DNA from: Sporisorium sorghi
Lineage: Eukaryota; Basidiomycota; Ustilaginomycetes; Ustilaginales; Ustilaginaceae
Length of the DNA: 64,000 bases
Direction of reading: 5' to 3'
Assembly (NCBI GenBank): GCA_023212695.1
Contig: JALCCG010000052.1
Location: 1-64,000 of the forward strand
Every line of letters begins with the position of its first letter. The first letter of the stretch is position 1. Positions 30,474-40,790 of the stretch are shown here, in pieces. Under the pieces are notes generated by a model, which worked only from the letters and a program-made list of their open reading frames with translations, ran no database searches and had not been told where the DNA came from. A program made the translations under genes and the position numbers.

Positions 30474-31942
30474 ATGAGCCAAGCAGCGACGACAGAGTCG
30501 AATCAGGGACAGTCGACGACTAGCTTTAAGCTGAGCAGTCAAATCGGCGGCGTCGAGTTGCTCGTCTCGGTGACCGACATGCCGCTGCCTGACACAAAGG
30601 CCTCTGGAGCAAACCAAGCAACTGCCGCTCATCTCCAACCTTCAGAGCTATACAGTCACCAGCTCATCCTAACGGCAGTCATCCTTTCGCCAAATCGCCC
30701 AACCATCCATTTGGACGACCGTCGCATGCGGGCCATCACCATGCCCATGGTAGAAGACATCAACTCGGTGAGCCACTTGATCCTCTTGGGTCGGAAGCAA
30801 ACATATCTATTGGCCGCATGCTGATGACGACGACGATGCTTATACTCAGCTGCGTCGCGGATGGCTCAACATCTCCGATCTCATCGCTCGGCCTTCTGAG
30901 GAGCAAGACAGGCGACCAGGAGCGGGCACCTCTTCTTCTCAATCTGGTGAGCTCGGTCGTGTGTGACCTTCAGCTGACGCTGCGGTTTGCTGACACCGCG
31001 GAACGCTGCAACAAAGCTGTCATACTCACTCTGGTACCTGTCAGAGTTCCCGAGCATCTGACGGCCAACACGAGATTCCGTGTTGACCTCGCGTGGATCG
31101 ACACGCGAAACGAGCATGCCATGCCTCTCGAAGATCTGTTCCAGAGCGGCACCTTGCCTTTGCATTTGCGCGATCTCGTGAGCCAGCTCGTCTCGCGCCT
31201 CCTCATCGAGACCCTGCTTCGAGACTCTGCTACCGCCCGGCTCTATCACCGCCATTGGCAAGATCGGCAAAGAGAGACGGTCCCTCTGATCAGCAGCATC
31301 GCTTCATCCATGCGTTCACTAGTAGCACGCGCCTCTGATCCTACCAAGCTCGATCCGCTTCTTCAACGATCGCAGCTCTCACAGTCTCTGCCCTGCGTCA
31401 TCACCATCGCAAACCTCCTCACCGAGTTGGACCTGGCTCGCCATCCTCCATCAGCGCCGCCTCCTATAGACACCAGCCGAACCGTCTCGCAATTGCGTCA
31501 AAGCCACCGCAATCCCGTCCTCTCTGTCGATTTCGCGCCAGACGAGAAAGACTCCGACTTTGATTGGATAGACGCTGAAGGAGCCCAGCCAACCATGGAG
31601 CCTCACCAAGAAGAGGAGCGCCATGACGATGATCTCGACAATCTCAGCTTTGCGCCAGATCTAGATCAAGACGACGACGACAAGGAGACGGATGCAGCAT
31701 GGGCAGAGATCCTGCTATTCTCCCAAGACGAGCCTGAAAATGGCGTCCAACATGGCCTTAGTAGCACCATATCTGCCAATGATTCCGAGAAGGATCACTC
31801 CATCCCGCCCCCATCGACTTCATGCTGCACAGACTCAACCGCTTCTCAGGATTCTTTCCGCAACCAGTACTTGTCCGCTCGAGCCAGACACAAGCTCAGT
31901 CAGCGAATCACAGCCACGGCAAAACGGGCTCGGGAGGATTGA
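30474..31942 (+). CDS. Hypothetical spliced protein
   Basis: The first exon (30474-30767) opens with MSQAATTESN and ends at a GTGAGC donor. The acceptor TACTCAG gives exon 2 from 30850 (LRRGWLNISDLIARP). A second intron must return to the frame that is open to 31942. A GTGAGC donor at 30947 with an acceptor at 31016 keeps the frame and gives about 438 aa, but that acceptor (CAAAG) is weak, so the middle of the model is uncertain. The last exon (VRVPEHLTANTRFRVDLAW, then LHLRDLVSQLVSRLLIETLL) ends in an acidic stretch with DSDFDWIDAEG and a basic C-terminus (RARHKLSQRITATAKRARED). No domain recognised. Its stop is only 92 bases from the convergent stop of the ERT1-type gene. Confidence 0.6.
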
Positions 31943-32034
31943 CCAGATACAATTACAGTCCCTCGAGGTGTCTGACGACATGCCACCATCGTCAACAAGG
32001 TTCTCCGGACAGACTTCACCTGCTAGCTTGCCCT

Positions 32035-34134
32035 CTACGTCAGTGGAACAAAGCAGCAGACCAACAGCGACGGCAGCCCGCAAGGCGCGATCTTCATCTC
32101 AAAGATGCCGCGCGTGGCAAGCACCGTCTGGCTGCCATCGGCATTCGGCCGCACGATCTCGGCGTTCCAGTAGAGCGGTGGCGTCTTGCCAACAGCCGGG
32201 ATGTAGCTTCCATCCTCCGCTTGCGTCCCACCCACAGCCAGCTCGTACAAGCGAAAGAACCCGGACGCCGAGTCTTCGGTCATGAGCTCGTAGCACGACA
32301 GCTTGCCGCCCGTCATCTGCTCCCGGCTCCTGCCGCACAGATCCTGCGCCAACTGGTTGGACGCGTACACCTCGCCCGCCTTGCGGCACACCACCATGGG
32401 CACCGGCGTGAAAGGAAGCACCGACTCGGTAAAGTAGCGCACGTTACCTGCCCACTCTGCCTGCAGCTGGATCAAGCTCGATGGCTGGATGTTGTCTTCG
32501 AGCGAGAACCAAAGCCTTCGGATCTTGGACAGCGCCGCCTCTACTGACCGAATCGACTGCTCCGACCAGTTCTGGTCCGTCATGTATCGCATCAAAGATG
32601 CATAGCCTTTGCGATACGGATAAGGCGAGTAGACATCGCCAGGCCTCTGCCGAACCAGCGGTTCTTTCACGTCGTCGACACTCTCTCGCGGCTCCCCGCT
32701 CTGCTTGCGAGCCTCGTCCGGTGCGGTGGCCGGCACAGGCACAGCTGACGTGTCGACAAAGGTGGATCCGGCGCCGTTAGCGGACGCTGCGGCAGGAGGC
32801 GCACGGTTGACGTCGTGAGGTTCCACCTGCCGCAGCTGGTGCGGTGGCAAGGCTGCTATCGAGTGAGCTGGCGGTTGGAAGCTGCGTGGAGCTGGCCCAG
32901 ACGGTGCAGCATAGTCGACGCGGTGATCGTGCGCTGCCTGCAAAGCGCTTGCACCAGCATGCCCAAGACCGTCATGATGTTGCAGACCTGGAGGGTGATG
33001 CGCTTGTTGGTGGGGATAGTGCGAGGGTCCTTGGGCTGCCTGAGGTGGTGGTGGTGGTGGTGGTGGTGGTGGTGGTGGTGGTGGTGGTGGTGGTGGTGGT
33101 GGTATCGCTGGTTGGTGCGCGCCGTTCAGCCGCGCATTGAAGGCGTCGGCGACATCGAAAAAGTAGGTCGAGAAAAGCGAGTCGAGCTCTGCGGACGACG
33201 GCGGCTGGAAGATGGGCTGGGCCTGCAGGAGCTGCGACGGCGCGCTTCTTGCTGACACCGAATGCTCTGCTTGCATGTGCATCGGGTGATGCGGCATTGG
33301 TGCATACGAGGCGGAGCTTTGCGGCATAGCGGTGCTCAGCGCTGAAGCCGACACGCCCGGGATTGAGGTTGAGTGGGAAGGTCCGTGGTCAGGGGCTGCC
33401 GCATATGAAGCTGCTGCGTTTGTGATTTGGAAGGCGAGATGGGGTCGATTGTAGTCGGAGGAGTGCAGACCCTCATGGTTGTGGTTGAGTGGTCGGCGCG
33501 AGTCAGTCGAGTCACTAGGAGGCTGCGCTCCCGCTTTCCTCTTCTTCGGTTGGCCGCCATCCGCATCCGCTGCAAGCTCGATAAGGTGCTTGGACGAAGT
33601 CGACGAAGACGACGATGCAACCTTGTTTCCTAGACCCGCTGCAGCAGCAGTAGCAGCAGCCGAACCGGCAGCAGGAGGTGGCGACACATAGCCCTCGTTC
33701 AAGGAGCTCGCTACCGAGCTTGCCTCTGCCGCTGCCCCTGTCCAGCTAGCATCCTGCAACGCTTGGCCCTCTTGCGGAGGAGGATCGAAGCAGCGGTCTG
33801 CAATGCCGCGCTTGACGCAGCGATGGCAGGGCCGCTTCTCTTCGCACACCAAATGCGAACGCCGGCAGTAGACGCACGCCTGCTTCAGCTTCTTCTTCCT
33901 ACGAGGGAACAATCCAAGGGGCCCGGCCGCGGTGTCGCTCGCATCGCCGTTGACGGAGCCGCTCGCTACTCTGTCCGGAAGCTGCTGCTGGGAACTCTCG
34001 CCTGCGGACGTCTGACGCGGGACGGAGCTTCTTGATTTGTGGTTGGAGGATGCTCCTTTGGCGTCTGTCGCGGGAACATAGTCATCGAGCAAATAGTTGG
34101 GCAAAACCTTGCGATTGCCTCGAAGGGGTTCCAT
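32035..34134 (-). CDS. Zn2Cys6/PAS transcription factor, ERT1/RDS2 (AcuK) type
   Basis: Single exon, 699 aa from the ATG that opens MEPLRGNRKVLPNYLL; the 93 open codons upstream look like leader sequence. A binuclear zinc cluster lies at about residues 87-118 (CVYCRRSHLVC, then CHRCVKRGIADRC) behind a KKKLK nuclear-localisation-like patch. The middle is Ser/Pro/Gln/His-rich with a run of about 20 prolines encoded by a GGT/ACC repeat (33043-33101 on the plus strand). The C-terminal part has the ERT1-family block (YPYRKGYASLMRYM) and a PAS domain at about 585-699 (VYASNQLAQDLCGRS, then RGIFEMKIAPCGLP). Known family role: activation of gluconeogenic and non-fermentable carbon genes. The finger, the PAS and the end all match the family layout, so the gene appears intact. 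Confidence 0.9.
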   Translation of the reverse strand: MEPLRGNRKVLPNYLLDDYVPATDAKGASSNHKSRSSVPRQTSAGESSQQQLPDRVASGSVNGDASDTAAGPLGLFPRRKKKLKQACVYCRRSHLVCEEKRPCHRCVKRGIADRCFDPPPQEGQALQDASWTGAAAEASSVASSLNEGYVSPPPAAGSAAATAAAAGLGNKVASSSSSTSSKHLIELAADADGGQPKKRKAGAQPPSDSTDSRRPLNHNHEGLHSSDYNRPHLAFQITNAAASYAAAPDHGPSHSTSIPGVSASALSTAMPQSSASYAPMPHHPMHMQAEHSVSARSAPSQLLQAQPIFQPPSSAELDSLFSTYFFDVADAFNARLNGAHQPAIPPPPPPPPPPPPPPPPPPPPQAAQGPSHYPHQQAHHPPGLQHHDGLGHAGASALQAAHDHRVDYAAPSGPAPRSFQPPAHSIAALPPHQLRQVEPHDVNRAPPAAASANGAGSTFVDTSAVPVPATAPDEARKQSGEPRESVDDVKEPLVRQRPGDVYSPYPYRKGYASLMRYMTDQNWSEQSIRSVEAALSKIRRLWFSLEDNIQPSSLIQLQAEWAGNVRYFTESVLPFTPVPMVVCRKAGEVYASNQLAQDLCGRSREQMTGGKLSCYELMTEDSASGFFRLYELAVGGTQAEDGSYIPAVGKTPPLYWNAEIVRPNADGSQTVLATRGIFEMKIAPCGLPSLLVCCFVPLT
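33043..33101. repeat. GGT trinucleotide repeat
   Basis: About 19 units of GGT on the plus strand (ACC on the coding strand would be Thr; in the reading frame used it codes for a proline run). It lies in the linker of the ERT1-type regulator and is likely length-variable between strains. Confidence 0.8.
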
Positions 34135-35132
34135 GGATGCAAGAGGGGCGAACTCTGCAGCCCTCCTGCTGGCCACTCGGACTTTGCCACAATCGTCGAC
34201 GAATGTGCTGCTGGGAGCAGCGCTGTAGGCAAGGCCGAAGAGGTGGCTGGCCGGCCGTGGTCGATCGTGGTCGATCGACGTGGATGCTGATGGAGGGAAG
34301 CAAGGTAGGCACTGGGGAGAGAAGTGGGGACGGGGAGATGGTGACGCTGGATGAAAGAAACGGCGAGAAAAGCGCGAGAAGGTCGAAATCACCTTGTTTC
34401 CAGCTCGGGACACGGCGAAAGGACCCTGTTTTCACCAGCAAACTCGGACTAAGCGAGGAGTAGCACGAGTGGCGAACCGGATTGTTGGTGTCGAGGACGG
34501 GTTTCCGAGCATTGTTTTTCCTTTTGGCTGTCGGACCTCGCTTGCAGAGAGGAGACCTCTTGCGGAATGGCGGAAATCGAGGCGACGATCTTGCTATGCT
34601 CGAACGTGTTGATGGACGGGCGCTAGAGAGACAATGGTACCGAGACGGAGCGAGCTTCTTGGAAGGGAGGCTTTTGTTTCAAAACCGCGGAGGAGGCTCG
34701 GTCAGCTGCTTGCCATGTGCATGTGATTAGCACACGAGGCGGCGGGTGGCTTTGGGCCAAGCTGCAGCGGCAGCCACTTAAAAACAAAGAGAGCAAGCCG
34801 CCTTTCGACGAGGTCTCGCAGCGTATCGCCTGCTGTGTTTCATTCGACACAATAAGATGGTGCTGTCGATCTAAACGACCGCTGTGACTCTCGGAGCAAT
34901 CCAGGCACGCTGCTGGCTGGACAATGGCGATTCGAGACAAGCGCGGGCCTGACCACGACTTGATGCGCAGCAGCATGCACGATCAAGAGATGAGAGCCTT
35001 TTCTTGTCGATCGGAGTTGACAGAGAAACTTTTTGGTGCTGCAGAGCGAGCGTGAGAACGAGCGTGAGAGAGTTTCGACTTCATCTGCACGAGCCAAAGT
35101 TTGCCTTTTTGCCTTTCTCTCTCTCCATCGAC

Positions 35133-35188
35133 CATACCAAAATGAAGAGCCTGTTTCACGCATACCAAAATGAAGAGCCTGTTTCACG
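35133..35188. repeat. Exact tandem duplication, 2 x 28 bp
   Basis: A 28-base unit starting CATACCAAAATG and ending GTTTCACG occurs twice back to back (35133-35160 and 35161-35188) with no mismatch. It is non-coding as far as I can see. Confidence 0.9.
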
Positions 35189-35231
35189 CCATAACTCCCC
35201 CCCCCACTTTACGGTGCAGTAGCTTGAGCTA

Positions 35232-35263
35232 TACCGGCGAACTCTGGTACCGGCGAACTCTGG
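35232..35263. repeat. Exact tandem duplication, 2 x 16 bp
   Basis: TACCGGCGAACTCTGG occurs twice without a gap, 44 bases after the 28-bp duplication. Confidence 0.9.
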
Positions 35264-35938
35264 TGTCGGTGAGATGCGGGCAGATCCTCCTTTTGTGCTT
35301 TTTGTGCTTTGAAGAACATTGTTTGAGAAACAGAACAGAGAAACCACATGCCCGACACAGCCGAACAATGGGCACGAACAATAGGCGGCAGTCAAAAAAA
35401 GCCATATGCATGGTGAGCCAAGAGAAACGCCCGCATCATCGTGGTTGTCGTCGGTGTCCAAAGAACCGACCCGGATCTACTCCCGACTTCGATGTACGGT
35501 AGTGTTGCGTTCAACAACTCACAGGAAAAAGGATCCGGTGCTCCGATGTTGTTGTCATTGTTACGACCGACACCGTCACTGATGTTTGATGAAGAAGAGC
35601 TTCGGAAGCGGAATCGGAATCCCATCCAACACTCTTGCCTGTCATCCTTTCGACAAAGAGACACATGTGGGAGGCTGTGATCGGCGCATGTCTTTCGCCA
35701 TCGAAGCTTGCTGCAAGGATGGCACCATTCCAGCGCGGGGGCAGGCTCGAGCTCGATGCCCACTATCTGTCTGCCAAGAACCAACCACCCCCCACACACG
35801 TCAGAATCAAAGCTCGATTGCCTCAAAGCTCTCCATGATCATGATCGCCTAAACCCGAATGCGATTGCAAAGCCGACGTGCGCTACACTACTCTTCCGAT
35901 CCAACGCAAACCACCACCCGTCATCGCCGCCGAACCCT

Positions 35939-38900
35939 CTACTTGGTCTTCTGCCGCTTCGCCGCCGACTGCGCCTTCATGCCCTGCACACGGTAGATCT
36001 CCTTCATCTCAGCCTTCCTCTTGCTCGCCCTAATCTCCTCGTCCCTCTCCGCGGCCTTAACCCTCTCCCCGCGCTTCTCGGCATTCTTGCGCCGGCGCTT
36101 CTCCTCCTTCTCCCGCTGCACCGTCTTCATCTGCTGCAGCAGCGCCAGCGCTTTCTTCTCCTCGCCCTCCAGAACCACAGCCCGCTTCGCGAGGTACGAC
36201 GTCGACTTGGCCCCGGACATCTGCTTGGGCTTGGATTTGAATGGCAGCTCGGCCTGCAGCGCGCGCGGGACGCGGAGCGGGTTGAACTTCCGTTCAGCGG
36301 TACGCTCGACGGGACGGTACGTCGAGTTGATATGGTTCGGAGCTTTGAGCTGACGCTCCTTCCTCACGGCACCTGTCAGCCGCATCCCCTGCCACGCCCG
36401 TCGCTCCCCCGAGAGCAACAGCGACGTCACCGGGTTGTAAAACTTCCGCGGCTGCACCGTATACCACGCCCTCAAAAACACAATATCCGACATGAGAATC
36501 TTGTCCTCGAAAGTCGCCCTAAACTGCCCCTCCGGCCTCGCGAGCGCCTTCTTCACCTGCCCCCTGATCCCAGAAACAGTCTTGATATGCGCCCCCTCGA
36601 ACTTGGCCACCTCGAGCGCGCTCGAGAACATGTCCTTGATGAACGCCGTGTTCTTGTACACCTTCGCCGGCGTACCCGTGAGCTTGAGCTTCTTGACCAC
36701 CTTCTGTGCGCCCGAGTCCACGTCCAGCACCACGCCCGTCGCCGACACCCTGAACCCGGCCACACCCGCAGACAGGGTGTTGAACGCACAGAACCCGCTA
36801 TTGGGGGCGGCAGTGGGCCCGTAGAACGACGCAAGACAGTGCATGTGCTCCGGCGTATACTTGAGCATGCGATTGCGCGTGCCGTCGTCGAGCGAGTACA
36901 CGGGGATCGACTGGAACCGCCTCCACCCAAGCGAGAAGATGAGCGGATCGTTGGTCTTCAAGATCTTGGCGTGCCAGCGGTGCCGCTTGATGCGCACCTG
37001 GAGGAACCCGAACGCCTCCTCGCTCGCGAGTAGGCCGCCGACGAGCAGAGGGTACGCAGGGTCGAAGTTCTCGACGAGCTCGTAGGGCACTTTGGACAGC
37101 TCGATGCGGACGTATGCGCCGGGAGCGTAGCCGACGATGGTGTGGCGGAGCGTGTCGTCGACGGAGGCGAACTCGGCGCGGTTGAGCGCGGCTTGTGTGG
37201 CGAGCAGGTCCTTTTGCTCGTCGTACCAGTCTTGGGCGGGGGTGGCGTCCGGGTCGTCGTACTGCTCGTCGAAGCGGCGTTTTAGGGCTTCTTTCTTCGC
37301 GGCGAGGGCGGCGGCGCGGGCGGCGTCGGTATCGTCGTCTGCTTCGTCGTCGGCAGCTGTCTCGTCGGCTGCTTCGGATCCAGCGTCTTCGGCATCTGCG
37401 TCGACAACCTCGCCACGCTGGCCGTCCTTGCGCTCCTCCAGGTTCTCTGGCTCGTCGCCGGTGATGAAGAACCGCCGGAGGGAGTCCAACACGCGCTCGT
37501 GTGCCCAGTGGCTCAGCTCGCCCGCTTTGACCACAGGACGCGCCTGGTCCGGCACGTCTTGGTACTCGTCCTCCTGCGGCGCCGCAGCCTTGGACGACGA
37601 AGGCTTGCCGTCCGCAGGGCGGAAGAAGTCGTCCCTGTCGTCATCTTCGGCCATCTTGCGGAGGTCTGCCTCGTCATCGTCGTCGCTGGAGTGAATGTCA
37701 CCAGAGGCAATCTGCTCGGGCGTCTTGTCCGAGTGGTAGATGAGGCGTGCGAGGTCGACGGGCTTGCGGCGCTTGTTGGCGAGCACGGTGGCTTCGGCGC
37801 GTGCGGCGAGGTTGTGTTTCCACGGTGCTTGCTCAGTGTCGTCGTCGGAGGCTTCGTCGTCATGCTCGTCGTCGTCGTCGTCGGAGCCAAGACCCATGTC
37901 CGAGTCACTGTCGGCGAAGGGGATGTCTTTGTTGGATGCACGTCCGTCGGCTTCGTCCGCTTCAATGGCTTTGCGCGTGAATGCACGACGGCCGTGGGCG
38001 TTGTCGTCGTCGTCATTGTCGCCGTCCTCAAAGCCTCCGTCGCTGTCATCATCGTCGTCATCGTTCTGGGTGTCGTCGATGTCATCGTCGAGAAGCACGT
38101 CGTCGAAAGCCGCTCGGCGCACACGCTTGCCCTTCGCAGGCGAGGTGTACTCAAATGCGTCATCTTCCCCTTCGTCAGCAGCGGCGAGGTCGCCAGAGCG
38201 CAGACCGGTCGAGTCAGAGTCAAACAGCCTGAGCTCGCTCTGCGCCGCGAGGTTGTCGAGCGTGGTATGCGCATCCTGCAGATCCATGACCATCTTTTCG
38301 CCCTCGCCTGCTGGCTCGCCACCATCCTCGCCCTGCCGAGTAAAGTTTCCAGGCACATTGATATACACAGCATCCTTGTCGAACATGACACCGCCCACGT
38401 CGCTCATAGGCGCGTGGATGAGCTTTGCCTTGTCCGAAAGCTTGCGGCGCTTCTCGCTGTCCTGGGTGGGAAGCGGGCACGGGTCGTTGAGCTTTTCGAT
38501 CGATGTAATCGAAAGATCTCCCGCGCCTGGGATGTGCACTCGCTGCGATGCGCGCAGATGCGTGCCGTGGAGGTAGCCGTAGACGGTGATGGTTCGGTCG
38601 CCTTTGGGGTTGGCGCGGATGTCTTCGCGCGGTGTGAGGTCCTCCATACGGTCGGCGAGCACGTACGGATGCGTGTTGCGGAAGATGAGCGGGCGGAACT
38701 TCATCACGCCAATGAACCGCGACAGATTCTGGATCTCGGTGTCCGGGTATCGACCGTTGATGATGCCTGACAGGTAGAATAGCTTGGCGCCGTCGTAGAT
38801 CTCGGTCCAAAAGCGCTGCTTCAAGCGCTTCTTGGTCGCCTTGAGCGTCTTGGCTTTCTTGATGAGGTCGAGATGCGTGAGCACGCCAATCACCTTGGGA

Positions 38901-39403
38901 AACCCATGCGACTGCAACACGTTGAGAAACTCCATAGTCTCCATCTCGAACCCAAACGACCCGTCGATCATCAACAGCACCAAATCCGCCACTTTACCGA
39001 TATCAATCATACTGTTGATATCGTTATTACACTCGATAAACGTAACCCTCCTCTTCTTGCCCGTGACGACCGTGACAGGCCCCTTGATCTCCGCCAGCGT
39101 GTGCTTGGTGTACCGGCGGATGAGCGAGCGCATGAGCGTCGTCTTGCCCACCCCCTCGGGCCCAACCACGGCGACGATGATCGGAGGCGGCTCATCCTCG
39201 GGCGTCCTGTCGGCAAGAGGTACGTGGAATCGTTTCTGGTCCTTTTCGGCATTGCGCAGGATCTGCTTTTGGGCGACGTTGATGTTGGCAGAGATGAAGG
39301 CTTTGGGGTTGAAGCCGTTGGTGTGCTTGGCTTTGGCCTTTTCGGCCTTACCGCCCGTCTTGGCCTTGCGATGCGCTTTGTTGGCTTGTTGTGCGTCCGC
39401 CAT
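35939..39403 (-). CDS. BMS1: Ribosome biogenesis GTPase Bms1
   Basis: Single-exon protein of 1154 aa, full length for the family. The start opens [20 protein letters not shown], a basic N-terminus typical of Bms1. The GTP-binding part has the P-loop [15 protein letters not shown] near residue 80, GPVTVVTG and [15 protein letters not shown], the strand [16 protein letters not shown], and [12 protein letters not shown] in the place of NKxD. The AARP2CN-like part follows ([19 protein letters not shown]). Residues about 410-730 are strongly acidic. The C-terminal RIBIOP_C block has [35 protein letters not shown] and [17 protein letters not shown], then a Lys/Arg-rich tail. Known role: nucleolar SSU processome factor that brings Rcl1 and acts in early 18S rRNA maturation. 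Confidence 0.96.
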   Translation of the reverse strand: MADAQQANKAHRKAKTGGKAEKAKAKHTNGFNPKAFISANINVAQKQILRNAEKDQKRFHVPLADRTPEDEPPPIIVAVVGPEGVGKTTLMRSLIRRYTKHTLAEIKGPVTVVTGKKRRVTFIECNNDINSMIDIGKVADLVLLMIDGSFGFEMETMEFLNVLQSHGFPKVIGVLTHLDLIKKAKTLKATKKRLKQRFWTEIYDGAKLFYLSGIINGRYPDTEIQNLSRFIGVMKFRPLIFRNTHPYVLADRMEDLTPREDIRANPKGDRTITVYGYLHGTHLRASQRVHIPGAGDLSITSIEKLNDPCPLPTQDSEKRRKLSDKAKLIHAPMSDVGGVMFDKDAVYINVPGNFTRQGEDGGEPAGEGEKMVMDLQDAHTTLDNLAAQSELRLFDSDSTGLRSGDLAAADEGEDDAFEYTSPAKGKRVRRAAFDDVLLDDDIDDTQNDDDDDDSDGGFEDGDNDDDDNAHGRRAFTRKAIEADEADGRASNKDIPFADSDSDMGLGSDDDDDEHDDEASDDDTEQAPWKHNLAARAEATVLANKRRKPVDLARLIYHSDKTPEQIASGDIHSSDDDDEADLRKMAEDDDRDDFFRPADGKPSSSKAAAPQEDEYQDVPDQARPVVKAGELSHWAHERVLDSLRRFFITGDEPENLEERKDGQRGEVVDADAEDAGSEAADETAADDEADDDTDAARAAALAAKKEALKRRFDEQYDDPDATPAQDWYDEQKDLLATQAALNRAEFASVDDTLRHTIVGYAPGAYVRIELSKVPYELVENFDPAYPLLVGGLLASEEAFGFLQVRIKRHRWHAKILKTNDPLIFSLGWRRFQSIPVYSLDDGTRNRMLKYTPEHMHCLASFYGPTAAPNSGFCAFNTLSAGVAGFRVSATGVVLDVDSGAQKVVKKLKLTGTPAKVYKNTAFIKDMFSSALEVAKFEGAHIKTVSGIRGQVKKALARPEGQFRATFEDKILMSDIVFLRAWYTVQPRKFYNPVTSLLLSGERRAWQGMRLTGAVRKERQLKAPNHINSTYRPVERTAERKFNPLRVPRALQAELPFKSKPKQMSGAKSTSYLAKRAVVLEGEEKKALALLQQMKTVQREKEEKRRRKNAEKRGERVKAAERDEEIRASKRKAEMKEIYRVQGMKAQSAAKRQKTK

Positions 39404-39777
39404 GGTGGTGAGAGGCGGATCGTGCTGGGTGTGTGGGCTACAGCTTCGTTAGGGGTTGCTTCGCCAGCGTTGCGCCGGCTGCGGGTGATGGAGCGAGCTG
39501 CCCCTCTGTTCGAGAGTTGAAGAGCTTGTCCCTGACTGACTAGATGTGCGGTGGATAGGAGCAGTGCCAAATTGTGACTGCTGAGTGTTGTGTGATGGTA
39601 GCAGTGGCAAAGCCAGTGACTAAACGAGAAGGTCGAGCATCAAAAAAAAAGGGTCTTCAGCTTCAACTCAAATTTCTCGAAAAAATTTCCTGGCCGGCTG
39701 CTGTTGCTCTCCACTCCGCCAAAGCTGAATCTGAATCATGTAAGCAAGCAACGAAAAACCGCAAAAAAAAAGGAAAA
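39404..39777. other. BMS1 upstream region
   Basis: About 370 bases between the BMS1 start and the tRNA-Phe end. It includes A-rich tracts (39640-39648 and 39763-39771); the second serves the tRNA as a terminator. No other feature seen. Confidence 0.5.
39763..39771 (-). terminator. Pol III T-run terminator of the second tRNA-Phe
   Basis: Nine A on the plus strand are nine T on the minus strand, shortly after the tRNA 3' end at 39778. This matches the arrangement at the first copy. Confidence 0.75.
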
Positions 39778-39898
39778 TGCTCCTTACCTGGGTCGAACAG
39801 GTGACCTCCCGATATGCGATCCGCTTCATCAGCGGCGACTTTTTCAAAGAAACTGAATTCTTCAGTCGGACGCTCGTACCAACTGAGCTAAAGAAGCT
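39778..39898 (-). tRNA. tRNA-Phe(GAA) with a 47-nt intron, second copy
   Basis: The mature sequence is identical to the copy at 3438-3557, including the anticodon loop CTGAAGA. The intron sits at the same site and differs at three places: A6 instead of A5 and two T-to-C changes. The leader keeps ACTACGCA directly before the gene and a TATATA box at 39927-39932. It lies between BMS1 and SRE1. Confidence 0.95.
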
Positions 39899-40790
39899 GC
39901 GTAGTGGCGGGAAAGAAAGTTGCAAATATATAGCGTGATGAAAGTATTTTGGACAGACTGTCGACAGTCTGTCCATCCATGGCATCACGGCAAGCATGAC
40001 TGTAGATCAGCGTTGACCGCTTTAGCTTGTTCGCTGTTGAATGCTGCTCGCGAGTGCAGTTGTAGCAAGGGCACAGCTCTCGATTCGAGAAGTGGTGCGT
40101 GAGAGAGAGCGCCAAAGCATCCCATGACTGATAGCTGGCGGCGGGGCAGAAAGTGGCCTGATATTTCGATTTCGACCGTAGTCAGAGAGTGGCTTCGCGG
40201 TGGAAATTCTGATTTTGGCATGGCCGCAAGTTGGCTGATCAGATGCAGGGTTCGTTTTCTGGCGTTGAATTTGGCAGAGGAAATAAATAGAGCTGTCGGA
40301 AGACAAGCCGACGAGACACAGCCCGCCGCTCTTTGCTCTCCACACAAAATCGTACGATGCTGCCTCTCTGCCTCTGCCACTCTACGCCATGCCTTTGCAG
40401 CTTTTGACAGGCTGAGCTGCTCTCTGTTCTTCCTCCATCTAGCCTTGAGCATGCAAGCGACTTTTGCCTACGACTGATCATCCAATCCACTGTTCGGCAC
40501 ATCCGAAGGCTCTTCGGCTTTGCACAGAGGGGCTTTCTGCTGCGCTTGCACAGCCTTCACGACGTTCAACGCAGCCTTCGACTCTTGCTTCCGACCTTGT
40601 CAAATCGCTGAGTCGTCTCTACCTCAACATCACCTTGGCAAGCGCATGCACCCATCCAGCTCCAGCTCTTGTCTAGGTTATCAACACTATCTTTCCGACT
40701 ACATGAGATCCAGCGGCAACCATCTTTTTGCCAAATAGTCTCACGCCATCCAGTGAAACCTAGCCAAGGCACCTGGCTCGACGAGCTGCC
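39899..40790. promoter_or_regulatory. Upstream region of SRE1 and tRNA-Phe
   Basis: About 890 bases with the tRNA TATA box (39927-39932) and a perfect 24-base palindrome (39951-39974). No clear copy of a sterol regulatory element (ATCACCCCAC type) was found by eye. The last 350 bases are pyrimidine-rich and probably the SRE1 5' leader. Confidence 0.5.
39951..39974. repeat. Perfect 24-nt palindrome
   Basis: The half-site GGACAGACTGTC is followed directly by its exact reverse complement, with GTCGAC at the centre. It lies 53 bases upstream of the tRNA-Phe 5' end and about 820 bases upstream of the SRE1 start. It could be a dimer binding site or form a cruciform. Confidence 0.9.

Larger units (their letters stand above)
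34135..35938. other. Long region between the ERT1-type gene and BMS1
   Basis: About 1.8 kb. The left part is the promoter and leader of the ERT1-type gene, with open frames that look non-coding. The right part is the BMS1 3' flank. It holds two exact tandem duplications, at 35133-35188 and 35232-35263. No domain-bearing frame was seen. Confidence 0.5.

Noticed and set aside
30947..30973. A 27-nt intron with GTGAGC...TTCAG in the 30474 gene
   Set aside because: It is too short for spliceosomal splicing as known in fungi, and it does not restore the downstream frame.
37499..38770. A 423-codon plus-strand open frame
   Set aside because: It is antisense to the acidic part of BMS1, and is valine-rich and repetitive because of Asp codons read backward.
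39899..40790. Sterol regulatory element for SREBP self-control
   Set aside because: No copy of the ATCACCCCAC-type site could be found by eye; ATCACCTTGG near 40629 is too different.
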